From Pelagicoccus sp. (GTDB lineage: Bacteria; Verrucomicrobiota; Verrucomicrobiia; Opitutales; Opitutaceae), in the NCBI GenBank assembly GCA_028284635.1, contig JANQRJ010000021.1, positions 62,001-126,000 of the forward strand: a stretch of DNA of 64,000 nucleotides, given 5' to 3'. Positions 38,960 through 46,999 of this stretch are shown one piece after another (within the stretch, counting starts at the first letter, position 1; each line of letters starts with the position of its first letter). The notes beneath the pieces were generated by a model. That model was not told the origin of the DNA and made no database searches. It was given only the letters and a program-made list of their open reading frames with translations. The translations under genes were made by a program, and so were the position numbers.

Positions 38960-39565
38960 ATGAATTACGGCAAGGTGTTAACATTCAATGCTTTAAGGCA
39001 TACGGTCGTAATCATAGCTCTCGCAGCAGCGTCATGCGGTGCGGCTTTTGCAGAACAGATTGCAGACGAGAAAACCAAACGCTTTCAGAGCTTCACGCTC
39101 AACGGTCAGCTTGCCGACACAGGTCGGACGCTGCACAGGCTTGCGAGCGGGTTTTCGAAAGATCGCGTCTGCCTTGTCCTCTTTGGCGATCCGAACAAAA
39201 AGGCGGTTAACGACTTTCGGAAAAAGGCAACGACAATGCTCAAAGGCTTGTCCGACATGGGCCACAGCACCGCCCTACTCCACATCGATACGTCCTTTTA
39301 CATGGACGGCCCTAAGGATATTTTTCACAAAACGGGAAAAACATTCAGCGCTCCGTCCACCCTGATCTATATCGATGCTTTTCAGGGAACATACCAGTCA
39401 TCGCTCACCGAAATGAACATGGGTGATCTGAGAGCCTTAGTCCTAAAGCTGGAACGCGAGTTCATGGATTGGGCAGAAGACAGCGAGCCTTCCGAGATCA
39501 ACCAAACGGCTTCGGAACAACGGACGCCTCCGGCGAAACCGGATCGCCCTGCATCAAATCGGTAA
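38960..39565 (+). CDS. Secreted protein, possibly thioredoxin-like
   Basis: The 201-residue protein has a signal peptide (VVIIALAAASCGAAFA). The mature part has alternating strand/helix segments (RVCLVLFGDPNKK, HSTALLHIDTSF, APSTLIYIDAFQ) resembling a thioredoxin-like fold without the active-site cysteines. The function is unknown. Its ribosome-binding site (ggagg) starts 2 bases after the right recombination site, so its promoter must lie in or beyond that site. Its last 68 bases overlap the 3' end of the opposite coiled-coil gene. Confidence 0.65.
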   Translation: MNYGKVLTFNALRHTVVIIALAAASCGAAFAEQIADEKTKRFQSFTLNGQLADTGRTLHRLASGFSKDRVCLVLFGDPNKKAVNDFRKKATTMLKGLSDMGHSTALLHIDTSFYMDGPKDIFHKTGKTFSAPSTLIYIDAFQGTYQSSLTEMNMGDLRALVLKLEREFMDWAEDSEPSEINQTASEQRTPPAKPDRPASNR

Positions 39566-40502
39566 GCAATGCATCCGTCGCCGCATCATCAATCAGATTT
39601 TCAGCGAATGCAACATTCCGTTCGTCAAGTAGTGCATCGACTTCAGCAGAAAACGCACCGCTCTTGGCCATTTCAACAAGAAGATGCTCCGGTGCATCTT
39701 GTATCAAGTTTTCAATACGTTTTTCCCGCTCGGCGTCGTCCGCAATCCGAGAAGCTTGTTCAAGTTCGGCCTTCAACGCCTCGGCCTCGTCGAGATCGGA
39801 CTTCAGGCCCTCAATCTCGTCTTCCTTATGTTTCAAAGCGTTTCGCCTTTCGTCCTGCTCCGAGCGGATACCGTCCGCTTCAGCCCTTAACTGTTCGACC
39901 CTGTCACGCAGCACAGCCAAAAGCAAGGCCGTGTTCTGACGATCTAACGATACGCCATTTTCAATCTCGTAGGCACGCACCAGTTCTTCCAACGCCAGAT
40001 CTTCGAGAGCTCCGTCCTCATCGAGCTCCAGCTCTTCTCCGGCCTCAATCCGGTCAATCGCCGCAATGCCAGCGGCCAACGAACTTTCCAAAGCTTCCAG
40101 CGTGTCATCGTTTCGGGCGATATCTGCGAGGAGTTCATCGCGTTCAAGTTCTGCCACAGCAACGCGTTCTTCCAAATCTGCAACATACGCATCAAGAGCA
40201 CGACGCATCGCACGAAGATTTTCCTCCATCATCAAATGATGCACCAAACGCCGCGTGGCTTCTTCCTGCTTCGACTTCGTATCAAGATAAGCATGACCAG
40301 CAACATGAGCCGCCCCGCTCAACCGGATTCCGGCAGAGGACGCCTCCGAAGCATCTTCCGACATCAGAGCCTTGGTCGAGTAATTATGAAAGTCGGCTGT
40401 TCGCTCGGCAGGAAGTGGTTCGGGCACGAGCGCAGCCTCGTGGCCGTCGCCGGAGCGTAGGTCCGGCGCTTGCGCGCTGTTTCGATCTGTCCCGTTCACC
40501 AT
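39498..40502 (-). CDS. Coiled-coil protein of unknown function
   Basis: The 334-residue acidic protein has an N-terminal disordered part and a long heptad-rich coiled coil (about residues 75-260, for example DLEERVAVAELERDELLADIA, EQLRAEADGIRSEQDE). There is no signal peptide. The function cannot be told; structural or partition-linked roles are possible. It is divergent from the VPDTG-CTERM gene and convergent, with overlap, with the secreted protein. Confidence 0.6.
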   Translation of the reverse strand: MVNGTDRNSAQAPDLRSGDGHEAALVPEPLPAERTADFHNYSTKALMSEDASEASSAGIRLSGAAHVAGHAYLDTKSKQEEATRRLVHHLMMEENLRAMRRALDAYVADLEERVAVAELERDELLADIARNDDTLEALESSLAAGIAAIDRIEAGEELELDEDGALEDLALEELVRAYEIENGVSLDRQNTALLLAVLRDRVEQLRAEADGIRSEQDERRNALKHKEDEIEGLKSDLDEAEALKAELEQASRIADDAEREKRIENLIQDAPEHLLVEMAKSGAFSAEVDALLDERNVAFAENLIDDAATDALLTDLMQGDPVSPEASVVPKPFG

Positions 40503-40622
40503 TCATACATCCTTAGTTATGTCTCCATCATACAGGATTCCATCTTGGGATGCAACTTCCAGAACGACGCCATCTTCCCTTTCTCACTTGCTTGGAACAA
40601 ACACCAAACACGAACAAAACCA

Positions 40623-41678
40623 ATGATATCCAACATATCCAAAATCTTCTTACCAACGATAACAGCCGTGACAATTGCGGCTTCGGCGCAGGCGATAACG
40701 CTTGGTCCGGTTTCTGAAAAGTCCGGCACATGGGCACGGGCAAGCGTACAGTCGAGCACGAACGCCGCCCCACTTAACGTTATCACCGACGGCGCCCTGA
40801 ATATCATCGATCCCGGCACCATTGATATAACCTCGTTTACGAGCGGCTCAGACGACACGGGCATACGCGGCGAATACGCGTACAGAAGTGACAATGCAGC
40901 AGGCGAAGCAGGCGCGTCGGCCTATGCTGAGAGACTTGCAGGCGAGAGCTTCGCATCCACGCGCTCGGAAGTTACACTCTTCGATACGCTTCAATTTGAC
41001 TTTGGGGAGCTCGCCTCCGGCCTTGTCAGCTTCAGCCTCGGGATCGAAGGTTTCCTCGTCGCAGAATCCGCGAATGCCCTCGTTCTGGGAACCGGACGGG
41101 TCACGATTTCAGACGTGACCGGATTGGCGGACAGCTTCTTCTTGTCCGGTCAAAAGGCGTTTCCGGAAGGTGCACTTTTGAAGGCAAACGGTAGCACGGT
41201 CATCGAAACCGAGGACGCAATCGGCGTTGTGCCAGACACAATCGTCGATGTCGCAGGAGGCCTTGCCCTGTTGGATGCCGATGCGGCAAGCAGCGTCGGC
41301 GAGGGTTTTCGTATCGGCTTTGCCGACGCGTTTGTCGCGATTGAAGACGGTTTCGCCTTTGAGGAATTCGAACGCAATCTCAGCGGATCATTCACCGCAA
41401 TCAGCGGACACAGCTACGCGATCACCGTCGAAACCTTCGCTCTTTCGAACATTCGCGACGGATGGGGCGGTGCCGATCTTTTGGGTACAACCGCGTTCGC
41501 CTTCACCGATCTGGCCGGAGGAACATTATCGAGTGCATCCGGCACATTCCCAGGATCAACGATTGTCCTAGACCCGCCCGTATCCGCTGTGCCTGACACA
41601 GGATCGACAGCCGCGATCATGGCATGCGGGTTCGCAGGGCTGATCGGCCTGAGACGCTTTCGAACACTGTCACGGTAA
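40623..41678 (+). CDS. VPDTG-CTERM (PEP-CTERM-like) exported protein
   Basis: The 351-residue protein has a signal peptide (IFLPTITAVTIAASAQA), an Ala/Gly/Ser-rich beta-type body and a C-terminal sorting tail VPDTGSTAAIMACGFAGLIG followed by the basic LRRFR. This is the verrucomicrobial VPDSG-CTERM variant of PEP-CTERM, processed by an exosortase. No exosortase is seen in the window. The ATG at 40623 is chosen at the signal peptide. A terminator follows. Confidence 0.8.
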   Translation: MISNISKIFLPTITAVTIAASAQAITLGPVSEKSGTWARASVQSSTNAAPLNVITDGALNIIDPGTIDITSFTSGSDDTGIRGEYAYRSDNAAGEAGASAYAERLAGESFASTRSEVTLFDTLQFDFGELASGLVSFSLGIEGFLVAESANALVLGTGRVTISDVTGLADSFFLSGQKAFPEGALLKANGSTVIETEDAIGVVPDTIVDVAGGLALLDADAASSVGEGFRIGFADAFVAIEDGFAFEEFERNLSGSFTAISGHSYAITVETFALSNIRDGWGGADLLGTTAFAFTDLAGGTLSSASGTFPGSTIVLDPPVSAVPDTGSTAAIMACGFAGLIGLRRFRTLSR

Positions 41679-41705
41679 GTTCGATACATTTTAGCATATG
41701 CAAAT

Positions 41706-41744
41706 ACACCGCAGAGGCCAATGCCCCTGCGGTGTTTTGTTTTC
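41706..41744 (+). terminator. Intrinsic terminator
   Basis: A 13-bp stem with one mismatch (acaccgcagaggc 41706-41718 with gcccctgcggtgt 41723-41735) is followed by tttgtttt. Confidence 0.8.
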
Positions 41745-41759
41745 CCCTGTCCCGACACG

Positions 41760-42116
41760 CTAACGACCGCGTCCTTGCCCCATATTGCGACGCATCTCGT
41801 AATGCTGATCCAGATACTGCTTTGGCTTTGATCCCAATTGCTGCTCGAACTTCTTCTCGATTGCTTCCTTCGCAGCCAAACGCGGCATGTCCTTCGCCGC
41901 AGCATAGCCCGCTGCCATATCATTGAGGCGGTACCCATAACGCCCATTCTGGTCGATTGCCTCCTTCAAGCGATGCACCATATCCTGTTCCCCCTGTGTG
42001 AGCTTGCTATCTTGGGACTGCCCTTTATCCGCGCTCTGAGAAGGGGCTTGCTCTACATTCGGAGCGGTCTCTACTGATTGTTCCTCTTCGCCTCCTGATC
42101 TATTGAATATACTCAT
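41760..42116 (-). CDS. Hypothetical polar helical protein
   Basis: The 118-residue product from ATG 42116 has a Ser/Gln/Glu-rich N-terminal half and a helical C-terminal half (YRLNDMAAGYAAAKDMPRLA, EAIEKKFEQQLG). No known domain is seen. The start is chosen at MSIFNRSGG; the upstream part is poor. The Gln/Met-rich tail ends in GQGRGR. Confidence 0.5.
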   Translation of the reverse strand: MSIFNRSGGEEEQSVETAPNVEQAPSQSADKGQSQDSKLTQGEQDMVHRLKEAIDQNGRYGYRLNDMAAGYAAAKDMPRLAAKEAIEKKFEQQLGSKPKQYLDQHYEMRRNMGQGRGR

Positions 42117-42201
42117 CGTCGTGCTTTCCTCCATGCGCATCATCACGCACAAAAAGGTACGAAACTGGGAGATGGAATTTCCGGAAGAATTTGAAGAAAT
42201 T

Positions 42202-42906
42202 CTAGGTCTTAGGTTTTTCTGCAGCCTCTCCTTCGGGCTTCACGTGCTTTCGATGGAGAGTGCGTTTTATTTGAGAAGATGGAATACATACCCACGGAAA
42301 ACCCTTATCGTCAGGTTTATAAATGACCAGCATTTTTCCAATATCACGAAAATAAAATCCTTCTATATATTTCTCGCTTTCATAGAAAACCCGAACGCTG
42401 TTTTTTCGTTCCTTCTGAACGTAATCATCAACCGAACTCTTACCATCAACTGCAAACATGACGAGAGAGAATAACGCAAATGGCATAAGAAAAATGACAA
42501 TAAGTCCAAGCGAAATAATTTCTTTTATATGCCGGGAGCGTCTATGATTTTCACCCCCATTTTTCTGCTCATCAGATTCTAATCTGACTTTTTTCTTCTC
42601 TTTGTTCTTCTCATTGAGTTGAGAGTCTTTTTTGAGACAGTCAAAAATTTTCCAAAATAGCAAAGAATATGCCCCAAATCCAATAGCAACAATCCACCAA
42701 CCCACGGGAGCAATAATCATCTCCCATGTCGGGATATCAAAATAGCCAATATCCGCCCCAATTGCACGGGTTAGGCCTTCGTAGTAAATGTAGCCTGTAA
42801 AATACAATAGCCCCCCTCCTAATGAGGTAAGAAAGCCAAAATTGACAACGAATTGCGAAACGAGCGACTTCCGAGACACTGTTTCGGTTTCCTGAGATGG
42901 TTCCAT
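42202..42906 (-). CDS. Integral membrane protein of unknown function
   Basis: The 234-residue protein has about three transmembrane segments: FLTSLGGGLLYFTGYIYY, IIAPVGWWIVAIGFGAYSLL and IISLGLIVIFLMPFALFSLV. A lysine-rich cytoplasmic loop lies between the second and third and a soluble C-terminal part follows. It lies alone. No family is recognised. Confidence 0.6.
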   Translation of the reverse strand: MEPSQETETVSRKSLVSQFVVNFGFLTSLGGGLLYFTGYIYYEGLTRAIGADIGYFDIPTWEMIIAPVGWWIVAIGFGAYSLLFWKIFDCLKKDSQLNEKNKEKKKVRLESDEQKNGGENHRRSRHIKEIISLGLIVIFLMPFALFSLVMFAVDGKSSVDDYVQKERKNSVRVFYESEKYIEGFYFRDIGKMLVIYKPDDKGFPWVCIPSSQIKRTLHRKHVKPEGEAAEKPKT

Positions 42907-43341
42907 CCCGTCATCCTGAGATAAGCCCTATCCAGTTCAACCCATTCTTTTGGGAAAGGCTTTCTTCTGATCCGAGCCTATCCGTCTCGGATGCACCCCA
43001 TTCCAGCGGAAGACGTCTCTCCCGCAACGCCCTCTCGGAATAGGGTTTGCAATGCAAAAGCCTGACTCAGGCACTTGCATCAATATGTATGCGTGGAGTT
43101 GTATCCACAGATCGGCCACATCGCGGCGGCAAGCAGCCGCGATAAGGCCACAAGAGCTATCGGGCACTGCCCAAACGCGGCGCAAAGGTGTCCCCAATTT
43201 TCGGATCACGTGTGATCCTGCAAACCGGGTGATCCCCCTCCCTATGCGCCTTGTCTTCCCGTTCTCGGCGAAGGCCAGGGTTTCATGCGAGCGAGCTGAG
43301 CTGCGCTCATCATAAAACCCATAGCCATTAAGGAGAAAACA
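42907..43341. other. Palindrome-rich intergenic region before ardA
   Basis: This 435-base stretch has no convincing gene. It contains ggatcac/gtgatcc (43203-43218), tcgcggc...gccgcga near 43115-43137, and gggttt...aaaccc around 43280-43320 just upstream of the ardA ribosome-binding site. The density of palindromes suggests regulatory or replication/transfer sites, for example leading-region control of ardA. Confidence 0.45.
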
Positions 43342-43851
43342 ATGGATACACCAAAAATATATGTCGCCTGTCTAGCCGCCTATAATAACGGGCACTTACA
43401 CGGTACATGGATAGAGCTTTCAAAGGACATAGATGAGGTCTGGAAAGAGATTAAGGAAATGCTCAAGACCTCTCCCATTCCAGAAGCCGAGGAATACGCA
43501 ATCCACGATTACGAAGGTTTTAGCAATCTCCACCTGAGCGAGTACGAATGCATTGAGCGTGTTCACGAACTCGCAGAGTTCATCGAAGAAAACGGCGAAC
43601 TCGGAGCGGGTTTGATCGATCACTTTTGCGGCGATCTGGAAGAAGCGAAACGTGCTCGTCAAAACTACTACGGTGAGTACGCATCCCTAGCCGACTACGC
43701 GATACAGCTCACAGAGGAAACAAGTGAAGTTCCGCAGCACCTGGAATTCTACATCGATTATGAAGCCATAGCACGCGACATAGAAATGAGCGGCGATGTC
43801 TTCACTATTCAGACCGCCCACGACGAAATCCACGTCTTTTCTAATTACTAG
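43342..43851 (+). CDS. ardA: Antirestriction protein ArdA
   Basis: The 169-residue acidic DNA-mimic blocks type I restriction enzymes during DNA entry. It has the family opening KIYVACLAAYNNGHLHGTWI, the ELAEFIEENGELGAGLI region and the C-terminal FYIDYEAIARDIEMSGDVF. Length is normal. It has a strong ribosome-binding site (aaggaga) and is followed by 43878 in the same direction. Palindromes upstream may allow early expression on transfer. Confidence 0.9.
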   Translation: MDTPKIYVACLAAYNNGHLHGTWIELSKDIDEVWKEIKEMLKTSPIPEAEEYAIHDYEGFSNLHLSEYECIERVHELAEFIEENGELGAGLIDHFCGDLEEAKRARQNYYGEYASLADYAIQLTEETSEVPQHLEFYIDYEAIARDIEMSGDVFTIQTAHDEIHVFSNY

Positions 43852-43877
43852 ACCTACATTCACGAAAGGATAAAACC

Positions 43878-44300
43878 ATGACATCAAACGTAACATACAG
43901 CGATTATTCAATCGGGCATCCTTGGTACTACTTCCTCGGAGGAAAGCCCCTTATGCCCTCCGAAATCGCCAAAAGCATAAAGGCTGAAGGTTTCCGCGGA
44001 TATCGTGCTGACGAATTTGATAAAATCGATAAGATGAAGGAACCCGACCGCTCAATCAAACTACGGAAGATAAAAAAGGGCGTCCTTGAAGATTTCTGGA
44101 ACCTCATCTCTTGCTATCGCAAACGTGTTCGGGAACTACGAGAATACAACAGGATGACTGTTCGTGACCCTAACCAAAGAGCGTGCGACGATGTCCACGT
44201 CAATCTATCCTTACGCTACTGTCACCTTTGCCACAGTTTTGCTCACCTGTCACAACTGGACGACCTCCTTTCTCAGCAATTGGATCTGTTTGATCTCTAG
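43878..44300 (+). CDS. Hypothetical protein downstream of ardA
   Basis: The 140-residue protein has a tyrosine-rich N-terminus (YSIGHPWYYFLGG), a basic middle and a Leu-rich end with Cys/His residues (YCHLCHSFAHL). It follows ardA by 26 bases with its own aagga ribosome-binding site and is probably co-transcribed. No family is recognised. Confidence 0.55.
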   Translation: MTSNVTYSDYSIGHPWYYFLGGKPLMPSEIAKSIKAEGFRGYRADEFDKIDKMKEPDRSIKLRKIKKGVLEDFWNLISCYRKRVRELREYNRMTVRDPNQRACDDVHVNLSLRYCHLCHSFAHLSQLDDLLSQQLDLFDL

Positions 44301-44356
44301 GCATCCCTAAACAAAACTAGGAATATATTGATAATATGGATACATTTTGATAAAGT

Positions 44357-45130
44357 CTAACTATCAACAGGAGAAATCCAATTTTTGCCCCGCACCAGCG
44401 GGGCTTTTTTATCGGATGGACGAACCCAACGCGGATCAATGCGATAAGACCCTCGACCATCCGAAAGGATAAGCTCCCTCCAAATCGGATTACGCTTAAA
44501 AACATTGGAAAGCGTGAAACTCTGCGAACCCGCTTGAGCAAGCAGACGCTTTCCGTTTTGCCAAGGATCACCACGCAACGCAGCATCGCGAAGTAAGCAA
44601 AGGATTTTTGCCTGCAAGTCGCCAAAACGATAGTCTTCCCCTTGAAAGCGAACAATCTTGAACGCCGTATCCACACTCTGGATTTCATTCGCCGATTTGC
44701 TCCGAAGACCGTGCGTTGCATTCTCAAGGACAATACCTTGATCAGAAAGCTCTCCTAAAAAGCGAACGCATTCATCTTCTGATACGACAAGATCATTTAA
44801 GGTAATGACGATGCTGTCCGCCGCTTCCGGCAATACATATTGCTTCTTGGACTCGCTACAAACGATCTCCCGAAGATCAACCTGACCTGTTCTAAAAACG
44901 CGATGACAATAATGGCGAGACAAGTCAATATAGCCTTCCCAATGGCACAACCGCAATTGCCTATCGCCATTGACTTCTATCTGCTCGTATACGCTCATAA
45001 CGGGCAACCAAACTCTCGCAAATAGTCTGCCTGTCGAAAGCCATAATCGCATCTGGGCATGGCTTACGTGCCATTCTGCGGATAGGTCGTCAATCGCATG
45101 GACGTGCATCCTTAATCCTTTCGTATCCAT
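44357..45130 (-). CDS. Conserved hypothetical protein with probable winged-helix C-terminus
   Basis: The 257-residue protein has an N-terminal beta-rich domain (residues 1-130). Its C-terminal domain, FRFQGEDYRFGDLQAKILCLL ... PWQNGKRLLAQAG ... LFKRNPIWRELI ... GSYRI-like, resembles a conserved DNA-binding-type module seen in proteobacterial hypothetical proteins. A regulatory role is inference only. The start at 45130 is chosen; the frame upstream looks unrelated. Confidence 0.55.
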   Translation of the reverse strand: MDTKGLRMHVHAIDDLSAEWHVSHAQMRLWLSTGRLFARVWLPVMSVYEQIEVNGDRQLRLCHWEGYIDLSRHYCHRVFRTGQVDLREIVCSESKKQYVLPEAADSIVITLNDLVVSEDECVRFLGELSDQGIVLENATHGLRSKSANEIQSVDTAFKIVRFQGEDYRFGDLQAKILCLLRDAALRGDPWQNGKRLLAQAGSQSFTLSNVFKRNPIWRELILSDGRGSYRIDPRWVRPSDKKAPLVRGKNWISPVDS

Positions 45131-45380
45131 CGACAACCTCCTCTGCTTCGTTGGTACGACCGCGGCATCCGCCGCATCTTCTCCTTCCCACTTCGACGCA
45201 TTGGAGTCAACGAAAAGAACAAAGAAGGAACACAGGCGTATGAACAAAGCATAGCTCTCTCACCAAAAGAATACCCTTGTATGGCGTACTCAGCACAAGA
45301 CGCCCACCAACCCGTCACGACGCCATCACCAGCCACGATCTGAAAGGGTAGACGTCAAAACCGGAAAAGGAGACTTCACC

Positions 45381-45605
45381 ATGGAAGGCAATAACGAATG
45401 TATTTTAAAATACATTACAAAAACGCCAGCAAGCAAACTCATTAACCTACCGCTCGATGAATTGGAAAACCTGACGCTTCAGATCGAGGAGATCGTCGAA
45501 AACGCTGCACTTGCCCTTAACTGGCTCACCTTGATGAAAATTCAGAAAGAAACCCGAGAGCGTGAATCCGATCGCTCAAAAGGAGGTCTTGATGAAGAAG
45601 CATAA
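45381..45605 (+). CDS. Small helical protein
   Basis: The 74-residue protein has a good ribosome-binding site (aaaaggaga). It is all-helical (LPLDELENLTLQIEEIVENA). It forms a tight cluster with the next two genes, overlapping the following start. A perfect 20-bp palindrome aatgtattttaaaatacatt lies within its coding sequence at 45397-45416. Confidence 0.55.
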   Translation: MEGNNECILKYITKTPASKLINLPLDELENLTLQIEEIVENAALALNWLTLMKIQKETRERESDRSKGGLDEEA

Positions 45606-45807
45606 TTCAAGTCCAAAGATCTCACTGAGCGACATGCAAGGGCATTCGCCATATGACGCTGAAGAACTTGCTGCGCTCAGAAAACGCGCATGGCACGAGC
45701 ATGGCATCTTCATCGTCTCTTTAGGCGAACAGATGCTCAGTCAATCTGAACGCATCGCTCTGACGCGTATCGCAAACAGTCTATACGGCAAGGCAGGTGG
45801 ATCATGA
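45592..45807 (+). CDS. Small hypothetical protein
   Basis: The 71-residue product starts at ATG 45592 behind an aaaggaggt ribosome-binding site. It overlaps the previous gene by 14 bases and the next by 4, so the three are translationally coupled. The sequence has a conserved-looking LSQSERIALTRIANSLYG end. No family is recognised. Confidence 0.55.
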   Translation: MKKHNSSPKISLSDMQGHSPYDAEELAALRKRAWHEHGIFIVSLGEQMLSQSERIALTRIANSLYGKAGGS

Positions 45808-46211
45808 CGATTCTCAAAAATCGACACTGGAACGAAAAGATCGTCATGGCGCATTTGGAGGAAGCAGCGGCAATTCACAGACGTTTGCCGGAAGTTAAAG
45901 TCGCTGGCTATCGTTGCTTATGGCCGGAGACGCTTCGCGATGACTGGGAACGCCTTTACGATGCCGTGAACGGCGCCAACCGTCTCGGACCGCCTATGCC
46001 GCCAGAAGTGACCTACCAAGAAAGCGTCATGGAATGGCTGCGCTGGCTTTCGCCGCATCACCAGAGAGTCGTCTGGATGAGAGCGAACCGCATCCCCTGG
46101 AAAATTCTCTCCGATGAATTCGACCGGAACAAGACAACGCTCTGGCGCGACATGAACAAGGGGCTAACGCGCATTTCCACAATGCTCTGCGCAACCGAGC
46201 ACACGTTATAG
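45804..46211 (+). CDS. DUF6362-like protein
   Basis: The 135-residue protein has HLEEAAAIHRRLPEV...GYRCLWPE, then WLRWLSPHHQRVVWMRANRIPWK and a helix-turn-helix-like end NKTTLWRDMNKGL. This matches the pattern of the DUF6362 family common in alphaproteobacterial phages and plasmids, so a DNA-binding role is plausible. A strong terminator follows. Confidence 0.7.
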   Translation: MTILKNRHWNEKIVMAHLEEAAAIHRRLPEVKVAGYRCLWPETLRDDWERLYDAVNGANRLGPPMPPEVTYQESVMEWLRWLSPHHQRVVWMRANRIPWKILSDEFDRNKTTLWRDMNKGLTRISTMLCATEHTL

Positions 46212-46216
46212 GCAAC

Positions 46217-46257
46217 GCGTTTCACCGCCAACGCAACATGAGCGGTGAAACGTTTTT
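46217..46257 (+). terminator. Intrinsic terminator
   Basis: A perfect 11-bp stem cgtttcaccgc/gcggtgaaacg (46217-46227 with 46241-46251) is followed by six Ts. Confidence 0.85.
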
Positions 46258-46362
46258 TGAGAATTTAGGCTATATTTTTACCAAGCTGGGAAAGTGCGTA
46301 ATCAATACTTGATTACGAAATATGCTTTTCCCAATTCCACCCAAAGCAAAGGAGAGCAAATC

Positions 46363-46638
46363 ATGTCGATGCAAAACAATCAACCCGTCAAGGTACTGAG
46401 AGACGATCCGCTTAAAGCTAGTATATGGGAGAACAAAGGAGAGAAAGGCGGCTACCTGTCTGCAAAATTCACCAAGACCTATAGCAAGGACGGTGAATTG
46501 CACGATACGACTGTATTCAACCGCAGCGACTTGCTCACACTATCAGAGCTAGCAAAGCAGGCTTACAGCAAAATGGGCACGCTTCGCAAGAAAGTAACGC
46601 AGCCCGAAGGCGATGTATCCACACTGACCAACGAATAA
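46363..46638 (+). CDS. Small conserved mobile-element protein
   Basis: The 91-residue product starts at ATG 46363 behind an aaaggaga site. Its centre, SIWENKGEKGGYLSAKFTKTY ... SDLLTLSELAKQAY, resembles small conserved proteins found next to relaxase or conjugation genes in proteobacterial elements. The role is unknown. Confidence 0.55.
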   Translation: MSMQNNQPVKVLRDDPLKASIWENKGEKGGYLSAKFTKTYSKDGELHDTTVFNRSDLLTLSELAKQAYSKMGTLRKKVTQPEGDVSTLTNE

Positions 46639-46711
46639 AAACGCCCCCTCCTCCCGATTCTTCTTATCGAGAGGAGGAAAAACGAACAAAGAAACATAAG
46701 AGGATAATCAC

Positions 46712-46999
46712 ATGAAGAACCACCTTTGCCAACAATTCGCTGAAATTGAAATAAAGCCGAATAAAATTGATCGTATCCACTCAGAACTTACAGAAACAAC
46801 AGACCGCATGCTCACAAAGGAAGAGGTCGCCAAACAATTCGGCATGACCGTCTCTTGGCTGAACAACAGCCAAAATGACATCGCCGTTGCACTACGTGCA
46901 TGTGGCATCAAGCTGGGCCGCAGCCCCTCCTCTCCCGTGAGATTTCCGGCAGAGCAAGTTCGTGCGATTTTAAACGGCTGCAACGATCACGCAGATTGA
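46712..46999 (+). CDS. Helix-turn-helix protein next to the P4-type integrase
   Basis: The 95-residue protein has LTKEEVAKQFGMTVSWLNN, a MerR/AlpA-like helix-turn-helix, followed by a wing-like FPAEQVRAIL. It converges on the integrase, overlapping it by 13 bases. It may serve as that integrase's directionality factor or repressor. Confidence 0.6.
   Translation: MKNHLCQQFAEIEIKPNKIDRIHSELTETTDRMLTKEEVAKQFGMTVSWLNNSQNDIAVALRACGIKLGRSPSSPVRFPAEQVRAILNGCNDHAD

Noticed and set aside
43052..43315. 87-codon frame before ardA
   Set aside because: No ribosome-binding site or family; the region is better explained by palindromic regulatory sequence.
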